Of a stretch of DNA of 9,399 bases, positions 1 to 6,650 are shown piece by piece. This DNA is from Candidatus Omnitrophota bacterium (GTDB lineage: Bacteria > Hinthialibacterota > Hinthialibacteria > JAKQFZ01): the NCBI GenBank assembly GCA_029558215.1, contig JAKQFZ010000648.1, positions 1 to 9,399 of the forward strand, in the 5' to 3' direction. The notes beneath the pieces were generated by a model that did no database searches, was not told the origin of the DNA, and saw only the letters and a list, made by a program, of their open reading frames with translations. The position numbers were made by a program, and so were the translations under genes. The number at the start of each line of letters is the position of its first letter. The first letter of the stretch is position 1.

Positions 1-290
1 TGGATGGTGCCGACCGTAAAGGAGAAGGCCAGGTAGGCGGGGTAGTTGAAAAAATTGAGGAAGAGCGCCGCCGCCACGAGGGCGTAAAGCCCCGAGGAGC
101 AGAAATCGAGCGTGTAGATGACCTTCTTGCGGGAGAAGCGGTCGAGGAACGGACCCGCGAGGAGGGGCGTCAAAATCTGCGGGAGGGTAAAAAAGCCCAT
201 GAAGACGGCGTAGAGCAGCGTCGAATCCGTGTAGTCGAGCACCAGAAGGCCCGCGGCGAAGCTGGAGACGGCGAGCAAGGACGGCGTAAA
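1..290 (-). pseudogene. MFS transporter fragment, N-terminal part, start missing and cut by left window edge
   Basis: Read on the minus strand from 290 down to 1, one frame stays open and encodes a membrane protein. A first hydrophobic segment (around LLAVSSFAAGLLVLDYTDS) is followed by a second helix and then by GPFLDRFSRKKVI, the classic loop 2-3 signature of the major facilitator superfamily (G-x-x-x-D-R-x-x-R-K/R). After it come further hydrophobic stretches. The substrate cannot be told. The frame has no plausible ATG before the first helix: upstream it continues through arginine/cysteine-rich codons to a TGA at 354-356, so roughly the first 20-40 residues of a normal MFS protein are absent. 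About 88% of codons in the fragment end in G or C by my count, clearly unlike the other genes here. It may be a real gene remnant or the product of a chimeric join; the rest of the gene lies outside the window. Confidence 0.7.
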
Positions 291-311
291 GCTGCGGCTG
301 CGCTCGCAGCT
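290..311. repeat. Inverted repeat at the composition break
   Basis: Arms AGCTGCG (290-296) and CGCAGCT (305-311) flank an 8-base spacer. It starts exactly where the recognisable MFS reading frame ends and the composition begins to drop. It could be a recombination or amplification junction, or chance in GC-rich DNA. Confidence 0.45.
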
Positions 312-361
312 GGATCGCGTGCAAGAGTGGCAGAGTGCAGCGTTGGGAAAGAGTCAGCGAA

Positions 362-383
362 ATACCAAACGGCTGGTTTGTAT
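362..383. repeat. Inverted repeat, possible operator or hairpin
   Basis: CAAAC (366-370) and GTTTG (376-380) flank a GGCTG loop. The arms extend with ATA/TAT if one C (365) is bulged. Its role is unknown; it lies about 180 bases upstream of the candidate promoter. Confidence 0.3.
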
Positions 384-526
384 ATTAGTGCTGAGCATAG
401 GTGATACGATACGGAATTGCGATGACTCCTTGGTGAAGGACAGATCACCCGAACTGCATCAGGTGTTTTGAGGCTTGTCTTCTGTGTAAGGTTTGGCGGT
501 CTGCCAACCAGTGCATTCGCTTTGGT

Positions 527-542
527 GCAGAGATTGCTCTGC
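527..542. promoter_or_regulatory. Perfect 6-bp inverted repeat abutting the -35 element, candidate operator
   Basis: GCAGAG (527-532), ATTG loop, CTCTGC (537-542). The right arm ends one base before the candidate -35 hexamer TTGACG at 543. A short dyad in this position is typical of a site for a dimeric regulator, but no regulator gene is seen in the window. Confidence 0.35.
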
Positions 543-573
543 TTGACGTGCCATGGGCAATCTGTGGCATAAT
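543..573 (+). promoter_or_regulatory. Candidate sigma70-type promoter for the amidohydrolase gene
   Basis: TTGACG (543-548, five of six to the -35 consensus) and CATAAT (568-573, five of six to the -10 consensus), separated by 19 bases, longer than the usual 17. The transcript would start near 580 and give a leader of about 54 bases to the ATG at 634. Confidence 0.4.
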
Positions 574-633
574 CCCCCGACAGTAAGAAACAGTTGATCC
601 AGCCACAAAGTCTGGGAGAAGAGAAGGAGTAAA

Positions 634-2211
634 ATGTTTGACCTGCTGATCAGAAAAGGAACCATTTACGACGGAAGCGGTCGCAAGGAAGCAATCCGCA
701 CAACAGACATTGGAATTACGGACGGGAAGATCAAGGTCATTGGCAATCTCGCTGACGCGGAAGCCCAAGAGATCATTGATGCCAGTGAGAAGGTGGTTAC
801 ACCTGGATTCATTGACCCTCATGGTCATTCGGACATGTCGCTGCTTGCCAACCCGCAAGCAGAGAGTCTTGTCCGCCAGGGAATCACCGCTCAGATCAGT
901 GGCCAGTGCGGTGCCTCCCCGTTTCCAGTCACGGAGAAGGCGAAAGAGGAACACGCCAAGGATCTGAAAGAGTTGGACCTGGATTTGACCTGGTCAAGTA
1001 TGGGGGGCTATCGAAAGGCAATTGAGTATAGGGGCATCGCGATCAACTCGGGCATTCTCGTGGGTCATGGCACGGTGCGAGCCTGCGTCTGCGGTTACGA
1101 CGCGATCAAGCCCAACGAAAGTCAGATGAAAGAGATGGTGGCTCTCGTCGATCGAGAGATGAGCGAAGGAGCATTGGGGTTCTCATCAGGGCTGCAGTAT
1201 TCGCCCGGACACTATGCCGAGCCGTGGGAGCTGGTGCCTCTCGCCCGAGCCGCCGCGCAGAAGGGAGGCATCTACACTACCCACATGCGCAGTGAAGGCA
1301 ATCGCCTGTTCGAGTCTATCGAAGAAAGCATCATGGTTGCTCGTGAAGCCGGGATTACTCTGGAGATCGCCCACCTGAAGAGTTCGGGAAAACCCAACTG
1401 GGGGAAGATGGATCACGCCCTGGAGATGATCGAAGCCGCCGAGAAAGAGGGCATTGACATCGCGTTTGATCGCTACCCTTACCTTGCTGGTTCCACCTCC
1501 ATGTCCATCTACTTCTCGCCCGCAATGTTGGAAGGCGGTCGAGAGAAGATGTTGGAACGAATCAGCGACCCCAAACTGAGACCTGAAATCCGCAAGCACA
1601 TGGATGAAACGGTCAACCGGGCACTGGGATGGGACGGAGTGCGCATCACCGATTTGGGAAGCACCGAAGGAAGAGAAGTGCTTGGCAAGAGTGTTCAGGA
1701 AGTAGCCAACGAAAGAGGGCAGGAACCGGTTGACACGGCGCTTGATCTGGTCGTTCGAGGCAACGGCTACGTGGGCATTTGCACCTTTTCCATGAATCAG
1801 GAAGACACAGACAAAGTTCTCACTCATCGCTTGTGTTCAATTTGCACCGACGCCTCAACTCGCGCACCGTACGGACCGCTTTCAAAGAGTTGTCCTCATC
1901 CTCGTTCCTATGGCACATTTCCTCGTTTCATCAGCGAATACGTTCGGGACAGAAAACTTGTTCCGATGCATGAAGCGGTTCGGCGCATGTGTGCGTTGCC
2001 TGCCCGCCAGTATCGGCTCAAACAGCGTGGGATGATCCGGGAAGACTACTGGGCGGATATCGTCGTGCTTGATCTCGAATCGCTGGAGGATCGTGCCTGC
2101 TACGGTAATCCTCACCATTACCCCGCGGGTGTGGACTATGTCGTGGTCAACGGAAAGACGGTCATCCGACAGGGCGAGCACACAGACGCCCTTCCAGGAG
2201 TAATGCTCTGA
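634..2211 (+). CDS. D-aminoacylase / N-acyl-D-amino-acid deacylase family amidohydrolase
   Basis: A 525-residue cytosolic metal-dependent amidohydrolase. Family members hydrolyse N-acyl-D-amino acids, or other N-acyl amides, to the free amine and a carboxylate. The metal-site signatures of D-aminoacylase are all visible: HGH in GFIDPHGHSD (H63, H65), the metal-bridging cysteine in GQCG (C92), H217 in THMRSEG, H247 in EIAHLKSSGK, and the catalytic aspartate D406 in CTDAST. The C-terminal beta-sandwich closes with the family ending HYPAGVDYVVVNGK...GEHTDALPG. The sequence is somewhat longer than the roughly 485-residue Alcaligenes enzyme. The start is fixed by AAGGAG at 624-629. There is no signal peptide. 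The sulfatase gene follows 55 bases later on the same strand with no obvious promoter between, so the two are likely co-transcribed. Family assignment is strong; the natural substrate, including whether it is a D-amino acid at all, is unknown. Confidence 0.9.
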   Translation: MFDLLIRKGTIYDGSGRKEAIRTTDIGITDGKIKVIGNLADAEAQEIIDASEKVVTPGFIDPHGHSDMSLLANPQAESLVRQGITAQISGQCGASPFPVTEKAKEEHAKDLKELDLDLTWSSMGGYRKAIEYRGIAINSGILVGHGTVRACVCGYDAIKPNESQMKEMVALVDREMSEGALGFSSGLQYSPGHYAEPWELVPLARAAAQKGGIYTTHMRSEGNRLFESIEESIMVAREAGITLEIAHLKSSGKPNWGKMDHALEMIEAAEKEGIDIAFDRYPYLAGSTSMSIYFSPAMLEGGREKMLERISDPKLRPEIRKHMDETVNRALGWDGVRITDLGSTEGREVLGKSVQEVANERGQEPVDTALDLVVRGNGYVGICTFSMNQEDTDKVLTHRLCSICTDASTRAPYGPLSKSCPHPRSYGTFPRFISEYVRDRKLVPMHEAVRRMCALPARQYRLKQRGMIREDYWADIVVLDLESLEDRACYGNPHHYPAGVDYVVVNGKTVIRQGEHTDALPGVML

Positions 2212-2266
2212 GCGGCAAGAGAGCAGGCCTCGGAGAGCGGAAGAGATCGTTTGGCGGGGTGACTTC

Positions 2267-4015
2267 ATGAAGTGTGACGCGATCAAGAGAAGAGATTTTC
2301 TCTCGCATTCGCTCTTGGGTGTTGTTGGCTTGGTCGCACCCAGTATGTTCAGATTCAGAAAGCGTGAGATGCCCAATATCCTCTGGATCACCAGTGAGGA
2401 CAACAGCAGCACTTTTCTGGGCTGCTATGGAAATGCCTTTGCCACCACTCCGAACCTGGACAAGATGGCCAGTGAAGGCATTCTGTATGAGAACGCCTTT
2501 GCCAACGCTCCTGTCTGTGCTCCAGCCCGATTCACGATTCTCACTGGAATGTACGCCTGTGCTTTGGGAACGCATCACATGCGCAGCAGGTACCCGATAT
2601 CCGACTTCGTCAAGCCCTATCCTCACTATCTTCGCCAAGCGGGTTACTACTGCACCAATCCAGGAAAGACCGACTACAATTTTCAAACCGATGACAAGTC
2701 CCATTGGGATGAAGGAGACTATACCCATCGCAAGAAGGGACAACCGTTCTTCCATGTGGTGAATCTCAACGTCTCTCACGAAAGCAAGATACACAACAGA
2801 AACTCCGAACTCAGACACGATCCACAGAAGGTCATCCTGCCGCCCTATCATCCTGACACGCCGGAAATAAGAGCCGACTGGGCGCAGTACTACGACCAGG
2901 TGGAGAAGATGGACAGCCAGGTCGGAGAGATTCTGGAGAAGTTGGAACGAGAGGGTCTGGCACAAGACACGATCGTCTTCTACTTTGCGGATAACGGCGG
3001 TGTGCTGTGCAGAAGCAAGAGAATGCTCTATGACACGGGCACACACGTTCCGATGATCATCCGCTTCCCAAAGAAGTATCAGCACCTGGCTCCGTCGAAA
3101 CCTGCAACGCGAACCGACCGACTTGTCAGCTTTGTTGATCTTGCTCCCAGTCTGCTTCGCCTTGTGGGAGTTGATGTTCCCGATTACATGCAAGGTGAGG
3201 CGTTTTTGGGAGAAGGGAGCGCGCAACCGCGCAAGTATGTTTACCTTTTCCGCAATCGCATGGACGAGCGATACGACATGATGCGAGCAGTCAGAGACGA
3301 GAGATACAAGTACATCCGAAACTACATGCCCCATCGAATCTATGGGCAGCACCTTAACTACCTCTGGAAAGCCGCCAATACGCGATCGTGGGAGCAGGAG
3401 TACAAGTCGGGGCGCTGCAACAGGACGCAGAGCCTTTTCTGGCAGGAGAAGCCGTCGGAGGAACTCTATGACACACGTGTAGATCCCCATGAGGTGAACA
3501 ATCTCGCCGGTGATCCCGACCATGCGGACATTCTCAAGCGAATGCGCGAGGAAACGATGCGCTGGGTGCGAGAGATGAGAGATCCGGGCTTCCTTCCGGA
3601 AGGAGAGATGATAGACCGAAGCGAGGGAACAACCATATACGACCTCATCCATCAGGATGGTTTTCCTGCAGACAGAATCATCGAAACAGCCGAAATGGCA
3701 AGTATGAGAGACGCGAGGAATCTTCCCGAGATCATCCGACGACTGGACGATGAGGAGAGTGCGGTAAGGTTCTGGGCAGCGACCGGATGCGTGGCGCTTG
3801 GCAAGGCTGCCGAACCTGCTTCGGATGCTTTGATGAGTAGGCTGGAAGACCCATGCGGGGACGTCCGAATCGCCGTCTCGGAAGCTTTGTGTATCCTCGG
3901 CAAGACAGAACAACTCGTCACCCTCGAGAACGGCAATGAGATGACTCGCCTTCATGCGGAAAATGCAGCCTATGCTTTGGGATTGAGAAGCGCTCAGCAA
4001 GAGACAAGACAGTGA
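2267..4015 (+). CDS. Tat-exported formylglycine-type sulfatase with C-terminal HEAT-like repeats
   Basis: A 582-residue sulfatase of the alkaline-phosphatase superfamily. The N-terminus KRRDFLSHSLLGVVGLVAPS is a twin-arginine signal, so it should act folded in the periplasm. Residues 36-48 (PNILWITSEDNSS) form the first metal-binding strand. CAPARFTILTG at 84-94 is the complete C-x-P-x-R-x-x-x-L-T-G motif whose Cys84 is converted to formylglycine. GKTDYN (133-138), SHES (170-173) and ADNGG (241-245) supply further active-site residues, and LYDTRVDPHEVNNLA (400-414) is the usual C-terminal strand. Residues about 485-575 contain two HEAT/PBS-lyase-like helical repeats and a partial third (DDEESAVRFWAATGCVALGK, then EDPCGDVRIAVSEALCILGK). 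The SEDN and GKTDYN variants recall the N-sulfoglucosamine sulfohydrolase-like group; the substrate is not proven. No maturase gene is in the window. The ribosome binding site is weak (GGGGTGA). Confidence 0.93.
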   Translation: MKCDAIKRRDFLSHSLLGVVGLVAPSMFRFRKREMPNILWITSEDNSSTFLGCYGNAFATTPNLDKMASEGILYENAFANAPVCAPARFTILTGMYACALGTHHMRSRYPISDFVKPYPHYLRQAGYYCTNPGKTDYNFQTDDKSHWDEGDYTHRKKGQPFFHVVNLNVSHESKIHNRNSELRHDPQKVILPPYHPDTPEIRADWAQYYDQVEKMDSQVGEILEKLEREGLAQDTIVFYFADNGGVLCRSKRMLYDTGTHVPMIIRFPKKYQHLAPSKPATRTDRLVSFVDLAPSLLRLVGVDVPDYMQGEAFLGEGSAQPRKYVYLFRNRMDERYDMMRAVRDERYKYIRNYMPHRIYGQHLNYLWKAANTRSWEQEYKSGRCNRTQSLFWQEKPSEELYDTRVDPHEVNNLAGDPDHADILKRMREETMRWVREMRDPGFLPEGEMIDRSEGTTIYDLIHQDGFPADRIIETAEMASMRDARNLPEIIRRLDDEESAVRFWAATGCVALGKAAEPASDALMSRLEDPCGDVRIAVSEALCILGKTEQLVTLENGNEMTRLHAENAAYALGLRSAQQETRQ

Positions 4016-4024
4016 CCGGCTTCT

Positions 4025-4804
4025 CTATCCCCTGAGTGCGCGAAACGACGGAGAGAAGGCCATTTGCAGGCTCCTGGGACTACTGGTCGGGAGAATGGAA
4101 ACCCTCTTCAACTGGAATCTGTCACGCCACTGGTTGCGAACACCCTGAATATCTGTGCATGCGCCAAGAAGGCCAGCCTGTTTGACTTCATTCAAGACCC
4201 GATCATTGAAACGACCGAAAGGATAGACCAGTGTCTTGGCTTCAATACCAAGTTTTTCCTGAATCTCAGCGCAGGAATCTTTGATTTCCTGATGACAACG
4301 CTGTGGTGAAACCTGCGTCAGATCAGGATGTGTGTTGGTCTGTGTGCCAAAGGAGATGAGCGGATCTTTGGACATCTCCTCAACCTGCGCCCAGCTCAGC
4401 AGGGGAATCTGAGAAGCGCCTGGAATGTGGGTCATCCACTCCGAACGCCCGCCGATGAAATCCGTCGGCAGGAATATCGTTGCCTGAAAACCGAACTCTC
4501 TCAAAATCGGCCAGGCATTCTCATAGACACCGACCAAAGCATCGTCGCACGTCAGCACCATCTGTCTTTGATCTGGCCTCCTGGGCAAATCCAGTTGATC
4601 GATGTAGTCTTCGAGGCTGAGCGTGGTGCACCCCAGATCCTTGAGTGACTGCATGATCAGTTGGAACTGCTGCGGAGAAAGACTCATCGGCGCGGAGAAA
4701 ACTCCGACGTGATGCAGTTGAAAGACAGGGCACTCATAGCGGCGAAATATCCCGGCCATCTGAGCCGAGAGCCACCCCATTACAGACTTGTTTTCCTCAG
4801 ACAC
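4025..4804 (-). CDS. Polysaccharide deacetylase (CE4 / NodB-fold) family protein
   Basis: A 259-residue protein with NodB-fold motifs. PVFQLHHVG near residue 26 matches the usual PVLxYHxv opening. LTCDDA (84-89) stands for the TFDDG motif and keeps both aspartates (D87, D88). SFGTQTNTHPDLT (151-163) stands for the GSHTxTHPxLT motif, but the first metal histidine is glutamine (Q155) while H159 remains. YPFG (194-197) is motif 3. Family members remove N- or O-acetyl groups from chitin, peptidoglycan or exopolysaccharide. The altered site may mean changed or lost metal binding. The start is GTG at 4802-4804, preceded by GAAGGA at a normal distance. No signal peptide is visible, unusual for an enzyme working on the envelope. 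The gene converges on the sulfatase, with stop codons 9 bases apart and no terminator between them. Confidence 0.82.
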   Translation of the reverse strand: MSEENKSVMGWLSAQMAGIFRRYECPVFQLHHVGVFSAPMSLSPQQFQLIMQSLKDLGCTTLSLEDYIDQLDLPRRPDQRQMVLTCDDALVGVYENAWPILREFGFQATIFLPTDFIGGRSEWMTHIPGASQIPLLSWAQVEEMSKDPLISFGTQTNTHPDLTQVSPQRCHQEIKDSCAEIQEKLGIEAKTLVYPFGRFNDRVLNEVKQAGLLGACTDIQGVRNQWRDRFQLKRVSILPTSSPRSLQMAFSPSFRALRG

Positions 4805-4925
4805 AGGTTCCTTCCCGCAGCAACAGTTTTGACGTAAAAAAGACTTCCAGACCTTTTTCAGGCTCCATCACGAAACAAAACGATTCCTTTCATGCAAAAG
4901 TAGATTTCTCAATACTTCTGGTTTT

Positions 4926-5020
4926 GGGCACCGCCAAAGCCATTGTCATCACGTTTCCTGCTCGGGCGGCGGCACCGCCACAAGCCCCTGTCGCGATTCT
5001 CTCATGCCTCAGCGGTGCCC
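4926..5020. repeat. Three copies of a GGCACCGC motif in mixed orientation
   Basis: GGGCACCGCC at 4926-4935 and GGCACCGCC at 4971-4979 are direct repeats; GCGGTGCCC at 5012-5020 is the exact reverse complement of the first nine bases. The middle copy also lies in a small GC hairpin with arms GGCGG (4965-4969) and CCGCC (4975-4979). All fall in the gap downstream of the M16 protease gene and upstream of the deacetylase gene. They could form alternative RNA stems ending the protease transcript, or be protein-binding sites. No T-run follows, so a standard intrinsic terminator is not supported. Confidence 0.4.
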
Positions 5021-5022
5021 TC

Positions 5023-5038
5023 TTGTGCACAAACGTTT
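5023..5038. repeat. Two overlapping palindromes at the 3' end of the M16 gene
   Basis: TTGTGCACAA (5023-5032) and AAACGTTT (5031-5038) are each perfect palindromes sharing two bases. The second runs into the TAA stop codon of the minus-strand protease gene. The function is unknown, and short palindromes of this size can arise by chance. Confidence 0.3.
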
Positions 5039-6566
5039 AGTTCTCTGCGGCCACCTTTCGCATCAACGTGGCAACAGTGGTATTGCTTCGACTGAAATAC
5101 TGCGAGGCAACGCGACGGACGTCGTCCGGCGTGACGCGCTCGATCACATCCACCCATTCGATAGGGTAGCGCCAACCGGCACCGACCACTTCGAAGTAAC
5201 TCAGTTTGTCCGCCAGACCGTTGTTGGATCGCAGGTCACGCAGGAAATCCGCTTTCAGCTGATTCTTGACTTTGAGCAGCTCCCGTTCGGTGACGTTCTC
5301 CTGAGCCATGCGACCAAGCTCCTCAAAGACGATCTTCTCGACTTCTTCCGACGTGTGCGGGTGTCTGGGAGCGGAACCGATGACAAACAGATTAGGATAG
5401 ATTGAGCCGGGTGCTCCAAACGAATAGACACGCGTCGCCACCTGATCCTGCTTCACCAGTCGGGTGTAAAGACGCGAGGTGCGTCCCCGAGTCAACAGTC
5501 CATCTATGACATCGAAGACATAGTCGTCAAACTCCGGGAGTGTTGGTTTCTGAAAACCAATCAGTATCTGCGGTTCGGCATCAAATTCCACAACGATACG
5601 CTTCTCCCCTCCTTGTTCCGGTTCCTGCGTGATCTGTTCGAGAGGCTCCGGCTTGGACGGGATACGACCAAAGTACTTCTCGACAATGGCGACGGTTTTC
5701 TCGATATCAATATCCCCGACGATGGCAGCGACCGCCCGCGACGGAACATAGTAGTGGTTGAAAAAAGACTCAGCGTCTCGAATGGTGAGGGTCTGAATAT
5801 CCGACATCCAGCCGATGGTGGGATTCCCGTATGGATGCGCGATGAACGCTGCGCTGATGAAACGTTCATAAAGTTTTCCATCAGGTCGGTCTTCGTAGCC
5901 GCGGCGCCTCTCCTCGGCAACGACATCGCGCTCTCGGTAGAACTCGCGCATGACAGACTCCATCATCCGTTGGGATTCGATCAACGCCCACAGTTCGAGC
6001 CTGTTCGAAGGCAGGCTGACATAGTAGGAGGTGACATCCTTGCTGGTGGAAGCATTGAGACCTTGTGCGCCGTTCTGAAGATAGGTGTCCCAAATCTCTT
6101 CTTTGACCAGGTATTGATCTCCTTCGAGATGCAGTTGGTTCAGCTGTTCACGCATCGCCGCAATCTTCTCGGGATCTCCTTTTGCGCCAAGGGCAATCTC
6201 TGCGGTCAGCCGTTCGCCAAGCTGTTCAATTCTCTCGAGCAATCTGTGTTCGGCTCTGAAGTTGTTGGTTCCCAGATGCCTGGTGCCTTTGAATGCCATG
6301 TGCTCCAGGAGATGAGCGATACCTGTCTTGCCCATCGGCTCATTGACACCACCCGCCCGAAACCGAATGTGTGCCGAGAGTACTGGGGCTTCGGGTCTCT
6401 GAAGAAGCAGAAACGTCATTCCGTTGTCAAGTCGGTGCTCGACGACGCGGTCGGCCAGTGATTCCCCCAAAACCGTAGACCCGGGTGCAACGACAAGAAA
6501 AGCAGAGCACAGCATCATCGTCACAAGAGTCTGCGTTCCGGAATGTTTTGAGTTGTTGGTCTTCAT
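5037..6566 (-). CDS. Exported M16 family zinc metalloprotease (insulinase/pitrilysin type)
   Basis: A 509-residue protein. Its N-terminus has a few basic residues, a hydrophobic run (TLVTMMLCSAFLVVAPGS) and a likely signal-peptidase site near residue 34, so it should be periplasmic. The inverted zinc motif HxxEH is HLLEH at 85-89; the distal zinc-binding glutamate is expected in RERDVVAEER (211-220). GRTSRLY at 361-367 and the following strand-helix region form the second, non-catalytic M16 domain. Residues about 108-168 are an extra charged, helical insertion between the zinc motif and GLNASTSKDVT, found in a subset of the family. It probably degrades peptides or misfolded fragments in the periplasm. 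Many M16B enzymes work with an inactive partner encoded next door; none is present here. The start has AAAGGAAC just upstream. It follows the GTPase gene by 84 bases on the same strand and is likely co-transcribed with it. Confidence 0.92.
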   Translation of the reverse strand: MKTNNSKHSGTQTLVTMMLCSAFLVVAPGSTVLGESLADRVVEHRLDNGMTFLLLQRPEAPVLSAHIRFRAGGVNEPMGKTGIAHLLEHMAFKGTRHLGTNNFRAEHRLLERIEQLGERLTAEIALGAKGDPEKIAAMREQLNQLHLEGDQYLVKEEIWDTYLQNGAQGLNASTSKDVTSYYVSLPSNRLELWALIESQRMMESVMREFYRERDVVAEERRRGYEDRPDGKLYERFISAAFIAHPYGNPTIGWMSDIQTLTIRDAESFFNHYYVPSRAVAAIVGDIDIEKTVAIVEKYFGRIPSKPEPLEQITQEPEQGGEKRIVVEFDAEPQILIGFQKPTLPEFDDYVFDVIDGLLTRGRTSRLYTRLVKQDQVATRVYSFGAPGSIYPNLFVIGSAPRHPHTSEEVEKIVFEELGRMAQENVTERELLKVKNQLKADFLRDLRSNNGLADKLSYFEVVGAGWRYPIEWVDVIERVTPDDVRRVASQYFSRSNTTVATLMRKVAAEN

Positions 6567-6650
6567 TCTGTTCCTTTCGGAGAGAAAAGGCTTTCAGCCT
6601 CTCTCTTTGCTCCGTTACGAGGCCAAATGTCTCGTCCGCCAATAGCGCAT

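Larger units (their letters stand above)
291..633. other. Non-coding stretch upstream of the amidohydrolase gene
   Basis: No frame on either strand in this stretch gives a protein I recognise; the minus-strand open frames that reach into it continue as the antisense of the downstream gene. It holds small inverted repeats at 362-383 (CAAAC/GTTTG), 493-507 (TTGGC/GCCAA) and 527-542 (GCAGAG/CTCTGC), plus a candidate promoter at 543-573. It is probably the regulatory region of the amidohydrolase-sulfatase unit, with its outer part possibly lost at the junction near 290-311. Confidence 0.6.

Noticed and set aside
170..448. A 92-codon minus-strand open frame at the left edge
   Set aside because: It is out of frame with the MFS transporter signature in the same DNA; its product is low-complexity, rich in serine, proline and arginine, as expected for an off-frame reading of GC-rich coding sequence.
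445..954. A minus-strand open frame covering the region upstream of the amidohydrolase and its 5' end
   Set aside because: It overlaps the well-supported amidohydrolase start, and its product resembles no family I know.
2162..4000. A 612-codon open frame on the minus strand, longer than the sulfatase gene it lies against
   Set aside because: It is the antisense of the sulfatase, whose Tat signal, CAPARFTILTG motif and ADNGG site are unmistakable. The antisense product shows no recognisable domain and probably stays open through the codon bias of the sense gene.
4837..4858. A possible hairpin with arms AAAAAG and CTTTTT
   Set aside because: The stem is almost all A-T with a 10-base loop and no GC core, so it is not a convincing intrinsic terminator.
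4797..4868. A 23-codon minus-strand open frame (from ATG at 4868) whose TGA overlaps the GTG start of the deacetylase gene
   Set aside because: It could be a leader peptide, but there is no ribosome binding site at a workable distance, so chance is more likely.
5613..6461. A 282-codon plus-strand open frame
   Set aside because: Antisense to the M16 protease across its HxxEH and RERDVVAEER regions; the product has no recognisable family motif.
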